From Diploptera punctata (lineage: Eukaryota; Arthropoda; Insecta; Blattodea; Blaberidae): DNA of 64,000 nt. This document shows positions 53,806-64,000 of the stretch, piece after piece. The notes beneath the pieces are model-generated. The model was given only the letters and a program-made list of their open reading frames with translations. It was not told where the DNA came from and searched no databases. The stretch spans positions 434,001 to 498,000 of the forward strand of contig JASPKZ010003421.1 in assembly GCA_030220185.1 (NCBI GenBank), given 5' to 3'. Numbering within the stretch: position 1 is the first letter of the stretch; every line of letters starts with the position of its first letter. The translations under genes and the position numbers were made by a program.

Positions 53806-54479
53806 TACGTATTAGTGTATTATATCAATGTCCTCCTTCCATATATTTCCCATGGGACATTAGCATTATTTGTTCCAAAGAGATTCTTTTTTTTATCCTA
53901 ATGCATGTGAATTCGAAGTTTTTGTTATTCAGTCTGGGAAGGCAGACTTCCCGAATAGCGCGACTTTAAAGATCTCATGCGCTATCCCAGTATTACGGAT
54001 ATGTGTTAGGTAAGTTTCAGGTCGTCTTTAAGTTCCGACACACCAGATCTTACTCCCATGACCAATACCGGCATTTGTGGGTTAGGGACATGGTTGCGAG
54101 GAGGGACTACGAACCACCCTTTGGCCCCTTCTACCCTTGAGTTCGAAGTTAGTAAACAACTAGTTTTTATTGGAATTGACATGCTACTGTGGCGCAATGT
54201 TTTAAATTATGATTACGATTTTGTAATTATAATAAATTAGTTCTGAATAAATAAAATTCTTTTGAATCCTCAGTTGTGATGCCTTTACATTCGATAGAAC
54301 TTCTGTGCGGAATTAAAAAAAAGTCCAAAATATAGACCGCTTAATGAATTTTACTGTTTTTTAAGCAGCAATTGTATATGGGAAAGAGTATTCAGTTGTT
54401 GTATTTATGATAAACCTCATCTTTATTATGATAAGTTTGATATATTTTTATATAAATTTATGTCGAAACAAGGAACTTT

Positions 54480-54522
<43 letters not shown>

Positions 54523-54812
54523 TTTATTTATATTTCTGTTGTTGTGGAGCCTATATTCATTGTCATATGCAAAATACTTGTATTAAATTTAATGAAGTTA
54601 TGATTATAGTGAAATGGTTTGTCCTAAATTGTGTTAATTTTAGTTATTGAAAGTTAAGATTAAGAAAAATAACATGCTAATAATATGGTAGTAATAAATA
54701 ATTATTAATATTAATAATGTTAGTAAAATAATTGGATTTACATTTTAATTGTAAGTATTATATTTATGTTACTAATTAATTAAAAGTTAAAATTTCTTGA
54801 TTATTAATAGTC
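53806..54812. other. unannotated stretch with (TA)n
   Basis: (TA)n at 54482-54520. Very AT-rich from 54240 on. No supported coding. Confidence 0.5.
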
Positions 54813-55360
54813 AGGATTTTTATGTACTAAAAGTTAAGATTGCAACATAGTATAATGAGAAGTTAGACTTATCACTGTATTTTGTTTTGGTTTCACACAC
54901 AAACAGTTGAATAGTATTATGAGAAGTAAGACTTCTGTCTTTTATTTGGTTTCACATACAGACAGTTACATTTTATATATATATATATATATATATCCAT
55001 TCATAGTAATTCTGCCCGAAGGCTGGTCCTTCACTACAATCATAGCATTTTCATGCTATGCTTGCAGCTTTACTAGGGAATTGTAGGTGTGGTAGCTTCC
55101 CGTTGCTTTCCACACCGGTGAAGGATGATGATGATGATGATGGCCATATGATTTCGGGGACCGTTTGGGCCTTAAAGTTTTCCTGACATTTGTCTTTTTG
55201 TCTTACAGATGAGGAAAAGCCCCGATAAAAACCTCACCCAGAAAAACTGCCCCGACCGGGCATCGAGCCCGGGCTCGCTGCGTGCTACCTCGAGACCACA
55301 GCGGTGGACATATATATATATATCTGTATTGCAACCTTATCTTTTATTACATAAAATCCT
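54813..55360. mobile_element. second copy of the 34368-type MITE, split by SINE-1a
   Basis: Ends AGGATTTTTATGTA and TTACATAAAATCCT are inverted. The interior matches 34368-34582 (ACATAGTATAATGAGAAGTT, CACACAAACAGTTGAATAGT, GCAACCTTATCTTTTATTAC). The outer GGAGCGG part of the TIR is lost. Interrupted by (TA)n and a SINE at 54998-55309. Confidence 0.75.
54998..55309 (-). mobile_element. SINE-1a copy in a (TA)n tract
   Basis: 1a body from TCCATTCATAGTAATTCTG, GAT tract, neck with a small TTTGTCTT duplication at 55190-55207, and head. The B box is mutated (GGGCTCGATGCCC on minus). TA tracts on both sides prevent reading the duplication. Confidence 0.88.
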
Positions 55361-55713
55361 AAATCTTATTATTAAAGATAATGGAATTTCGGCCCAGATT
55401 TATTTTTGGGAATATGGTAAACCACGAATACACCCTGATCAGGTTGGCCGGTTACGATGTGAATTCGGGAGTTTCCGAACACAGCTTCTAATCAACATCA
55501 ATAAAATTCATGATACAATTCCGTTGAGATATTAGTCATAACATTAAAATTATATTATAAAATTATGAAATTGTTACCTAATAGGTCTGTCTCCTCAACT
55601 TTGAAAACTACTGATACTCTGTAGGCCTTTCGGGACTAGTCCCATTAGCAACAGAAGGAGCAGGAAATAGATATTTATCTACTGACCCTGAATGCAACAA
55701 TATTACAGATTCT
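55361..55713. other. unannotated stretch
   Basis: No supported feature. Confidence 0.5.
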
Positions 55714-55726
55714 GTTGCTAACGTGT

Positions 55727-56066
55727 CCCACGCCGTAGCCGAGTGGTTAAGGCATGAAGCCTTGGCGCAGAGCTACGGGACTTGCGCTGGTTCGAGTCTC
55801 CATGGGGGAGAAATTTTCTCATGGTATTTCGGCCAGTATGGGACCGGTGTCCACCCAGCATCGTGAGGCATTTGGGTAGCTACAATAAGTAGCGGCTCCA
55901 GGTTGAGAAAACCAGCTATAACGGCTGGGGGACTCGACATGCTGACCACATCTTACCCTTATACTGGCTGATCATCTACCTCTGTGACTGAACATGTGGA
56001 TGAGATGCCAGCAGCCGGTTGGTAGGCTAAGGGCCTTCTAGGCCTGTCGCGCCAGCAGTTTTAGGA
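55727..56066 (+). mobile_element. SINE-3 copy with exact duplication
   Basis: Head CACGCCGTAGCCGAGTGGTT (class II Ser/Leu-tRNA-like A box), long middle, B box TGGTTCGAGTCTCC, body TTTTCTCATGGTATTTCGGC, CCCAGCATCGTGAGGC and AGCGGCTCCAGGTTGAG, end GGCCTGTCGCGCC. Exact 13-bp duplication GTTGCTAACGTGT at 55714-55726 and 56067-56079. Confidence 0.94.
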
Positions 56067-56079
56067 GTTGCTAACGTGT

Positions 56080-56818
56080 ACAATTCTGCAATTATCATCA
56101 ATTTATCTCAGAAATAGTTTATGTTCATAGTAAATTTAATTCTAATAAAGCAAAATGTATTAACATTTCTCGGTTGGACATTGTCATTGGATTGCTTACT
56201 AACGTTATGTAACAAATCGTGGTTTCTCTGTCACTTTTTAATTTGAAGTATAAATTTGTAGGTTGAAGAGTTTTGGGGTCCCTGGTACAAGATGGTTGTA
56301 TGGAGGTAGGATCTTGTAAGGCAGCGTCTCAGATTAGCACTTCAAAGTTACTTTGACTTGCCTATTCAAAGAGCGAGCAGCGGCTAGGATTATATAAGAA
56401 TTTTCCTCCAAGTTTCCTTGCTTCACCTTCTACTGCAGAAATGTCCTATACGCTTTACAATGAGGAAAGTAAAGCGCTTCTACAGAATACCACAGGCCTA
56501 TGCAATAATATCTGCAATAATCTACCTCGCAGAAAAATAAAATTTATTGATATCCAAAGACGAGATTTTAAAGGTAAAATATCAATTAAGATAACAAACA
56601 CATTGGAAACCAACTAAGAAAATGCATTCGTTAGTATTTCACGCTCTTTAACAATTCAGGATATCGTTTATTACCGTCGCAATTTAAATTTTGGTGTGAA
56701 AGAGACGACAGAGTTACTCAGTCCTTATTTCAGATTTGAGGTTCTTTAAATTTATGACAAGGAATTCATGGCGTTACTTCCCTTCCGACCAAGGTTATAC
56801 TCAGGTTTTTATGCCATT
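56080..56818. other. unannotated stretch
   Basis: No supported feature. Confidence 0.5.
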
Positions 56819-56831
56819 AAAATCAATGGAA

Positions 56832-57236
56832 TCGGCCGCGGTGGCCTAGTGGTTATGCTCCTTGCCTCTGGTTCTGAGGGTCGCGGGTTCAAACCCGGCC
56901 GGGGTTGATGGATTTTTTAGGACGGAAAAATCCAAGGAGCAAGTCCTCCTGGAGGGACTTTAAGCCGTGGGTCCCGAGTCTGAAGATTTTCAGGCTCGTA
57001 AAAAATCATTAAGCCTGAATGAAAAGGCCTCTAAGCAAAATTTACCGAATTTTCCCGTCCTAGTACTATCTTGGTTTCCTAGATGTCAGTATGAGGCGGA
57101 ACGCTGACCACGGACCACTCAAAAATGGCATCTATACGAAAACAAGTGTAACTAAATTAGTAATGGTTCAGATTCTTCTCTGTGGGGGAAGAGCGCCTAA
57201 ATCTCTGTAAAGGGAAAGCATGGGCTTACAAAATAC
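56832..57236 (+). mobile_element. SINE-2 copy
   Basis: Head TCGGCCGCGGTGGCCTAGTG, B box CGGGTTCAAACCCGG, full body and tail GGGCTTACAAAATAC. Exact 13-bp duplication AAAATCAATGGAA at 56819-56831 and 57237-57249. A third copy of the first 12 bases is at 58205-58216. Confidence 0.93.
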
Positions 57237-57249
57237 AAAATCAATGGAA

Positions 57250-57765
57250 GAGCTGCACGTTGCTCTAATTCGGACAGTATCCACGTCTCTTTCAAAAGCA
57301 AACTCCATGAAAGAGGCCTCACACAAACGCCTCATTGTGACTGCTTCGGAACAGAGCTGGACACTGTACAAGATGTCCTGTACGAATGCATCAAATATGT
57401 GGCCAAACGAAGAGACTTACATGAGGTTGGACTAAACGGAGATATGAACTGACCTCCACATCTATGATTTTTGACAGAGAAACAACTATATCAAGCAGTG
57501 AAAAAGTTCATCGGATGGGTCCTTACAAAACGCCAAGAATAGGACATCCGTAGACAAAGAAGGGATTAGATGTATTCTAGCAATAAGTTAGTTCTAAGTT
57601 ATTAAATTAAGTATTAGTTTTAAAACTTAGGTTAAACAACACCATGTAAATATTACTAGATTAGATAGTAGATTTAAGAAATTTTGGCATTAATATGTAA
57701 ACATAACTGTATATATAAGTAATTTTAAGAACAAATACCCGTAACTTGTATCCAAAAAAAAAATA
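57250..57765 (+). mobile_element. LINE 3' end with C-terminal Cys/His motif and polyA
   Basis: The frame 57288-57452 reads SFKSKLHERGLTQTPHCDC, then FGTELDTVQDVLYECIKYVA and KRRDLHEVGLNGD. The CxC...DTVxxVLYEC arrangement is the Cys/His motif at the end of Jockey/R1/I-type ORF2 proteins. A one-base shift later, IYDFLTEKQLYQAVKKFIGW and VLTKRQE follow. A 3' UTR of about 190 bp ends in an A-rich tail near 57755. A clade different from L-a to L-e, which lack this motif. Confidence 0.7.
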
Positions 57766-57879
57766 ACAAAATAAAAACAGCAGATGGTAATTTAATTAGG
57801 GACAAAGGCAGGCCTGGGGATATGGGCATTAAGCCCGAGGAAACCTAGGGGGGCCTTAATAAAAAAAATAAAAAAGTAT

Positions 57880-58200
57880 CAGAAACAGTATTATCCGAGA
57901 AAAAATAACCTTAAAGAAACAATTATACAATTTATGGGAAAAAAACAATTGCAATGGTTTGGACATGTGAAGAGAATGAATGGAGATAGATTGCCAGTTA
58001 GGAGTTTGGAGTGTATTGCGAATCGGAAGGAAAAAAAAAAGAGGAAGATCTAAGAAGGTATGGATAGAAGGAATTATGAATTTGATGAAGTAGAGGGGAC
58101 TGCAGGATGGTGCCTGGAAGGATAGAGATGAATAGTGGAAGGGAATCTAAACTTAATATTGAGAGCAGGAAGATGTTGTATACATTTAAAACCTATTAAA
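57880..58200 (+). mobile_element. LINE L-c/L-e related tail
   Basis: Plus strand: KKQLQWFGHVKRMNGDRLPV and, frameshifted, KKRGRSKKVWIEGIMNLMK then RGLQDGAWKDRDE. It ends just before the third copy of AAAATCAATGGA. Confidence 0.75.
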
Positions 58201-58361
58201 TAAAAAAATCAATGGAGCCGTAAAGAAACAACGATTCCTTATCTAATGGGTCATGTGAAAGTCAAGACCATGTTGTTATAACAATTGCCATGGGTTTACG
58301 GTTTCTATAATTGTAATGGAAATAACAAAAATATATAAAATATATAACCAAGCTCATGATT

Positions 58362-58600
58362 TAGCGTGCGACTCTGTGACGCAAGTTGTTAAACACTCCC
58401 CCCTTCACATCTTGGTCCCAAGTTCGCGTATCGGCCGGACGCTCCATGTGAGTGGTGGACGAATCGAAGAGAGGGATGTTTTTTCTTGGGGATTCACCAG
58501 TTTCCCCTGCGAAAAACTTAATTCCACCGTTTCTCCATACTCATGTCATTCATTAATTTTGTTGTATCTTCTCTCCTATCCTCTGTAATTGTGCGACAGG
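58362..58600 (+). mobile_element. SINE-6 copy
   Basis: CGTGCGACTCTGTGACGCAA leads to a B-box-like CCCAAGTTCGCGTATC, then GAGTGGTGGACGAATCGAAG and ACCAGTTTCCCCTG. It shares head and GGTGGACGAA segment with 47410-47640 (minus). Confidence 0.55.
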
Positions 58601-59015
58601 CCTGGGCAATCGGGATCCTAGTATATCGCAGATCTTCAATAATATAAGGGCTGCATGTAGTCTTATTTCTGTCGAAGAGTTTTTCAAAAATGTATTTTAA
58701 ATTCGTTCAGTTGAGTAAAATGGTTAAACTGTAATCGAAAATACATGGAGTTTGTAGTAAAGCATTACTGATTTGGAGCGCTAAATTTCACTCTGGCGGT
58801 GAAGTGTATGACAGTTCAGGGCTAAACAGTTTTGGCGGTATCAAGACTGTAATGAAACAAGGGTCCATAAACCGAATGATCTGTATTCAGATTTTGTTCC
58901 CTATAATTAAAGGCAGTGGAATTTCAGTTTTTATAATAGTTGCAATTGGAACGGAGAATATTAAAAAGACTGCAGTACTACTTACGATTTTGTTTTTCAT
59001 TTGACCAAATTCATT
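58601..59015. other. unannotated stretch
   Basis: No supported feature. Confidence 0.5.
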
Positions 59016-59019
59016 TTAA

Positions 59020-59717
59020 GGGGACCGAATGGTGAATTTCAAATTTCTTTTAGTTTTCATCTGATTGTTATGAAATGTTTATCACGTTCATTATGTGTCT
59101 ATAGAAGCGTTTCTGTGAAGTTTGGTGTTTATAAGTAGAATAGTTTCAGAATTATGATTTTTTGAATCTATTATTTTAATGTTTTCTGAAAAATGCTCCT
59201 TACGATGCATTTTCAAATATTCTCTGTTGAAATTTGAGGTTCAGAGTCTTTATGACTCCACTAAACACATTTGGTATGCAAAAAATTCATAAAGGGAGGA
59301 TACTACTTATTTAAAAAAAAATTAATTATCGCTCTTATTATTTTTTCCATCTCAATTTAAAATAACACATGTGTCTTAGACTAGTAACTGCATAGCAAAT
59401 ATGAATTAACATTTATTGGAGAGTCTAACCACAAAATTTCACTTTGATAGCAAAAGAAATTGCATGATAAGGAGCATTTAAGGTTTTAGAAAATGTCAAA
59501 CATATGGAAGCCGAAAAAAAAAACGCATATTAAATTTTAAGTAGTAATGCTGACCTACGTGCGAGGGTATTTAAATCCTTACGTCAAGGAGTCAATTTTG
59601 CTCCTACAATAAACGTTCTTACGTGAAAATGATCCTGAAGAATCAAAGTTATTAAAAAGCAAATAAACAAAAAATGCATTTTTGTCATTTTTTCAACATT
59701 TTCAACAGTCGGTCCCC
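59020..59717. mobile_element. TTAA-flanked element with GGGGACCGA ends
   Basis: GGGGACCGAATGGTGAA at 59020 and its inverted partner TTCAACAGTCGGTCCCC ending 59717 (about 15 of 17 match), each flanked by TTAA (59016-59019 and 59718-59721). A TTAA duplication is characteristic of piggyBac-type elements. There is no transposase inside its 698 bp, so it would be a MITE. TTAA is short and AT-rich, so chance is possible. Confidence 0.62.
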
Positions 59718-59721
59718 TTAA

Positions 59722-59977
59722 ATGGAATATGATACGAGTGTAAACAATATGATTATGTTGAAACTAGATATCAACTCGCGCATCCTTAGGGGGTATTCAA
59801 TGTTTGTAAAAAAATGTATATTATGAAGTTAAATATTCATTATGAAAGTAATTCCTGGATTTGCTCTTATACAGCATTGTCTTGTCCAAAGGCAATCTAT
59901 GCTAAATTACTTTTTTGGGACCAATTAGGCCTATATATGTATTTTGAGGGGCTGAGGGTAATTGGGATTCCCGGATC
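59722..59977. other. unannotated stretch
   Basis: No supported feature. Confidence 0.5.
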
Positions 59978-60045
59978 TTTAATCTGGTCAAAAACCCTGA
60001 TGGAACTGATATTTAATCTGGTCAAAAACCCTGATGGAACTGATA
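59978..60045. repeat. perfect 34-bp tandem duplication
   Basis: Two exact units beginning TTTAATCTGGTCAAAAACCC at 59978 and 60012, followed by a partial third start TTTAATCT. Confidence 0.95.
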
Positions 60046-60053
60046 TTTAATCT

Positions 60054-61602
60054 TTGGGGTGAATTTCGGTGAAGTCCGAAGGGTCTAACTTAGCCAAATC
60101 TACTCTCCTCATCTCCAAGTTGGGGCACTTTGGGACCCCTTCTTAAGATCTTTTAAGATTTAAGATGCAAAAGAGAGGATGGGATGTGAAAAAAAACTAT
60201 CACACCTATACATTCCTAGTAAAACTTTAAGGAAAGAGCGGAGAATGCTGAATTTGCAGTGAAAGACTTGCTCTTGAGCAGAACACTATAGATGAAATGA
60301 ATATTTCCTTTAACATGGCATCTCTGCTCAGATAGCATCTAATTGAATCAATTTCATTATTCTGTATTTTTTATACTGAGCAGAAGTTTGTAACTTTGGA
60401 GATTGGAGTATGTCTTAATTAAATTAATATCTTATAATTAGGGGGATCGATAGGAAGTTGGATATCGTAAAATGAGGATTTAATTGTGGTCTGGATTCTG
60501 TCCGCCCAGACCAGAGAAAGTAAAGGAAGACCATGTAATGTAAGATAATAAATTGATGAAGTTACGGTGCGCAATTAACACTAGATATTCAATATCGATC
60601 CCGTCAGTCTTCGTTCACCTTCGGTAAATTTCGGTACATGCCGTAATAAGGACAAAAAGTATCGAATGATTTTAGCGACATTACTCTATTCAAGAGAGGT
60701 CAGTCTGCCAAAGGCAGCCCGTCTTACTGCTATGCGTATTACTTCAAATGTGTCTCAAAGATTGAAGCTCGTATTATTAATATTCTGTAAATTTATACAG
60801 AATAAAAAAAAAACACTAGATTTCCGACTCTATATCGCACATGAAGAATTTTAACACTACAATAATTATGTTTACACAAATAACATTACTTCTCACTCTT
60901 GAGATGACATTGTTTTTTTTTTCTTATAAGCAATGGGCAGAGCTAATATTCCTGGTCTGTCTAACTTCTTGGTGCAAGATTTTCCTTCAAATGTAATACA
61001 AATATTGAACAATTCGAGCTCTACATTCTTGAAAAATAATTGACTTAAGAATTATCTTCGATCATATTTATATAAAACCAAGTAAAATACTGTAAAAGAA
61101 TAGTGGAACAAATATCACAATTCAATAAACATACGAGTTAGCTAAGAGTTAATTTCAATCCAGTTATTAAACAAAATGTTGCTTTTGACTTGTTTAAGAA
61201 TCCAAGTGTAGTGATATTGATCAAGTATGAAAGGACAGAAGTGTCAATAAAGCCTCCGTTCTAAACAGCGGCTCTCATAGCAATTAGAGAGCATTCCGAT
61301 CGAATGCCATATGTCTCTAGAGCAAGAGAGCACTTCGAACTTAACAGACCAGACTGAGCAATGGTCATTAATCAATATGTATTGAAAAAGTTGCGATATT
61401 AACATTATGACTAAAGCTATATGTATAAACGTATTCAGTCCAATAAGTAATAGAGAAAGGTATTGTCCGTAAAGTTATCTTTTATCTGGAATATATTAAA
61501 ATAACAACGAAATGGGAATCCACATATAGGCTACATATTTGTACCCCTGGACCATTCCATGTCAAATAAATACAGGCAGAGCATTCTATTATATAATAAA
61601 AT
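60054..61602. other. unannotated stretch
   Basis: Low-complexity AT-rich sequence. A 62-codon frame at 60666-60854 shows no motif. Confidence 0.5.
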
Positions 61603-61614
61603 ATTACAGTACCT

Positions 61615-62013
61615 ATCGGCCGCGGAGGACTAGTGGTTATGCTCTCCTTGCCTCTGGTCCCGAGGGTCGCGGGTTCAAACCCGGCCGGGGTCGATGGATT
61701 TTTTTAGGATGGAAAAATCCAAGGAGCAAGTCCTCCGGGAGGGACTTTATGCCGTGGGTCCCGAGTCTGAAGATTTTCAAGCTCGTAAAAGATCCTTAAG
61801 CCTGAATGAAAAGGCCTCTAAGCAAAATTTACCAAATTTTCCCGTCCTAGTACTACCTTCGTTTCCGTAGATATCAGTATGAGACGGAACGGACCACTCA
61901 AATGACATCTATACTAAAACAAGTGTAACTAAATTAGTATGGTTCAAATTCTTCCCTGTAGGGGGAGAGCGCCTAAATCTCTGTTAAGGGAAACACGGGC
62001 TTACAAGAAGAAG
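61615..62013 (+). mobile_element. SINE-2 copy
   Basis: Head CGGCCGCGGAGGACTAGTGG, B box CGGGTTCAAACCCGG, body and end GGGCTTACAAGAAGA. Exact 12-bp duplication ATTACAGTACCT at 61603-61614 and 62014-62025. Confidence 0.94.
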
Positions 62014-62025
62014 ATTACAGTACCT

Positions 62026-62839
62026 GAATACATTTTTTAGTGCTTCTTTTTAGTATGGTAATTGTGGTAACACGGAGTTTTTAGGCGGACCACAGATTGA
62101 ACACATCACACTTGTTTCTTCTTTCACTCCATGGGAAGAACTTACTCCACACTTCCGCATTTCAGCATTTTCTTCTTTTTATTTGGAGAAACATTAATAA
62201 TATTGTTTGTCTTTATACCACCCTGTAGTCGAGAGTCGAAGTCTTTCCTTTGAGGTCACTTCAATCGTGTTAGTACACACGCACTCGAAGTTGGCGGTTG
62301 TGAATGTGTTTCATCCTCAACTGTATCTTCCTCACACAGTTTACGTGTCATTGTGGATTCAATACAGTCTGTTAGAAAATCTTTGAAACTACGCACCTCT
62401 GTTTAAAAGTGCAAGGAAAGTGTCGTGCTTGCTATCATTTTATCCTGAACTATTTCAATTTCTATCCACAAATGGTAGTAGCAATGCTATTCAGTATTGG
62501 CAAGGTATTATTAAGGAGTTTGTAGGCATTGTCTACATTTAGTGTATATGGAGCCAGTAAGAAGCAAAATTTAGTACAATGTCTAGTTTGAGAGAAGGAC
62601 TCTACTGCAATCTCCTCACTGTAGAAAAACATTCACATATTTCAATTAACCTAAGACCAGTTCAACAATGTATGAATATTAATTATAAAGTTTGTGCCAA
62701 GCGCGGAGTAAAACTTTATAAGGTTAAGAAATAAACCACTATTACAGAATATATGAAAGAATGAATGAATTTTACAGATGATGCGAAAGGAGGAGCCAGT
62801 GGTATAGAAGATGTGGGAGAAGGAACCATTAGGTTTTAA
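62026..62839. other. unannotated stretch
   Basis: No motif-bearing frame. The right part may include more of the coding remnant starting at about 62840. Confidence 0.45.
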
Positions 62840-63650
62840 AATATACAAAAAAGATATTAGAGTAGATTACAGTGAAGAAAAGGTTGCTAGTGGTACCAAA
62901 ATAACAATTGAATTCTTGAATAGGAGCCGTCCCGCGCCGTAGCCGAGCGGTTAAGGTAGGAAGCCTTGGCGCAGAGCTACGGGACTTGCGCTGGTTCGAG
63001 TCTCCATGGGGGAAGAAATTTTCTCATGGTATTTCGGCCAGTATGGGACCGGTGCCCACCCAGCATCGTGAGGCAATTGGGTAGCTACAATAAGTAGCGG
63101 CTCCAGGTTGAGGAACCAGCTATAACGGCTGGGGGACTCGACATGCTAACCACATGTCACCCCTACACTGGCTGTTGATCATCTACCTCTGTGATTAACA
63201 CATGTGGATGTGAAGGGCCAGCAGCCGGCTGGCAAAAGGGCAACCGCTGAAAAGTGGAAAGACCCTCAATCGGATCGGAATAGGAGCCTTAATTTTGCAA
63301 GAGCATCACTATTAAGGAAAAAACGTAAGAAATAGAAGATATTATCCTAAGAAAAAATGTGATGAAAGTAGAAAAAATGAAATGTTAAATGTTCAAAAAG
63401 TGAAAGTGAAGAAAATTTTAATGTTACTTCTGAATCAGAAATAATTGTGAAGTTAAAAGACAAATTTAACTCTGGTACTAACAACGAAAACGTACAAATT
63501 TTAAGAATACAGTATTGTCTCAGAGCTGGAGTATAAGAAAAATATAGGAAGAATTTGGAGCTACACATTACATCGTAAGGAAGGCAAAAACAACTACTAA
63601 AGACCACAGACATTCTATCTGTTCCTGGTCCGGAACTTGGCAAGATCCTC
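62840..63650 (+). pseudogene. broken coding remnant with a helix-turn-helix-like segment
   Basis: Before the SINE: KKDIRVDYSEEKVASGTKIT then IEFLNRS. After it, continuing through the duplicated target: LNFARASLLRKKRKK, a stop, and in shifted frames RYYPKKKCDESRKNEML, SESEIIVKLKDKFNSGTNNE, NVQILRIQ and SWSIRKI(stop)EEFGATHYIVRKAK. The last segment looks like a helix-turn-helix of a transposon-borne protein. It then meets the foldback at about 63780. I do not recognise the family with confidence. Confidence 0.5.
62929..63277 (+). mobile_element. SINE-3 copy inside the coding remnant
   Basis: Head CCCGCGCCGTAGCCGAGCGG, B box TGGTTCGAGTCTCC, full body. Exact 11-bp duplication GAATAGGAGCC at 62918-62928 and 63278-63288. 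Confidence 0.94.
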
Positions 63651-63779
63651 AGCATTGGTACGGTGAACCTTGTGCATATATATTATATTGCAGATTTTCG
63701 CGGATATAAGTATGAATATGAAAGTTTTCTTGGGTTTTCCGCGTCTTGGATTTAAGTTCGGCCTCTGGCCACTGATTCC

Positions 63780-64000
63780 GACGTTTCAGCATGATCCCAC
63801 ATGCCATTATCAAGGAATGATAAGTTCGAGTCACAGGTTTAGGTCTTATATAATAAAATACATAGAGTTTTCGTTGTGGTCCGTACATAAGAACTAAACC
63901 TTGGATAGGTGTACGTCTTCGGAAACGGACCACAGCGAAAACTCTATGTATTTTTATTATATAAGACCTAAACCTGTCACTCGAACTTATCATTCCTTCA
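63780..64000. mobile_element. Penelope-like foldback, cut by the window end
   Basis: Arms 63812-63884 and about 63925-63998 are inverted copies with three small differences, around a 40-nt spacer. On the minus strand, TTGATAA, GGCATG, loop, CATGCT and GAAACGTC (about 63815-63781) imitate a hammerhead-type core with a mutated first box (CTGANGA expected). The family differs from the foldback at 223-590. The right side runs off the window. Confidence 0.55.

Noticed and set aside
55727..55800. Possible Ser/Leu tRNA gene
   Set aside because: Very tRNA-like head, but it continues into a repeated body and lies within an exact 13-bp target duplication, so it is a SINE.

Overview
This window looks like a gene-poor, AT-rich stretch of a large insect genome, most likely a cockroach or termite relative (Blattodea). 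The basis is the mix of repeats: several tRNA-derived SINE families, decayed non-LTR retrotransposon (LINE) ORF2 tails of types common in insects, Tc1/mariner-type elements, Helitrons, Penelope-like foldbacks and long TA/GAT microsatellites. The lineage is an inference from repeat style, not a database match. I found no convincing host protein-coding exon, no canonical functional tRNA or rRNA gene, and nothing bacterial or CRISPR-like.

The only intact gene is the 344-residue transposase of a complete Tc1/mariner-superfamily element at 10217-11541. It has 105-bp terminal inverted repeats with one visible mismatch, TA on both sides, and catalytic aspartates spaced DD41D as in the rosa clade. 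Four broken relatives in the window also have long inverted ends, mostly starting CAGGGT: 5028-6561 (N-terminal remnant), 16786-17645 (a palindrome with the transposase C-terminus on both strands), 30540-31109 (N-terminal half only) and 38390-39330 (N-terminus only, split by a SINE).

Names used below. SINE-1 has one tRNA-like head and three unrelated bodies: 1a, 1b, 1c. SINE-2 starts CGGCCGCGGTGG. SINE-3 has a Ser/Leu-tRNA-like head. SINE-4 to SINE-7 are minor families. LINE L-a to L-e are 5'-truncated ORF2 tails. R700 is a roughly 700-bp repeat with four copies, two facing each other at 33.4-36.1 kb. MITE-T has ends containing GTCAACC. Helitrons (A|TC...CTAG|T) lie at 22.5, 27.6, 44.2 and 53.0 kb.

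Layout: 0-1 kb, a hAT-like MITE holding a Penelope-like foldback with a hammerhead-ribozyme-like core. 1-9.5 kb, SINE-1, LINE tails and a mariner relic. 9.5-13.2 kb, MITE-T, LINE L-a, the rosa element and SINE-2. 13.3-20 kb, a hAT candidate, a LINE inserted in a LINE, the palindromic mariner, and a SINE split by a LINE. 20-29 kb, SINE-4, microsatellites, Helitrons and LINEs. 29-44 kb, SINEs, mariner relics, R700 and a hAT-like MITE. 44-64 kb, the same families again plus a TTAA-flanked element, two broken coding remnants of unknown origin and a second foldback running off the window end. Many insertions carry readable target-site duplications, so their relative ages can be read directly.

No cellular pathway is encoded here. 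What works together is the transposon community: the intact transposase is a possible source for its own family, and the short elements depend on enzymes encoded elsewhere.
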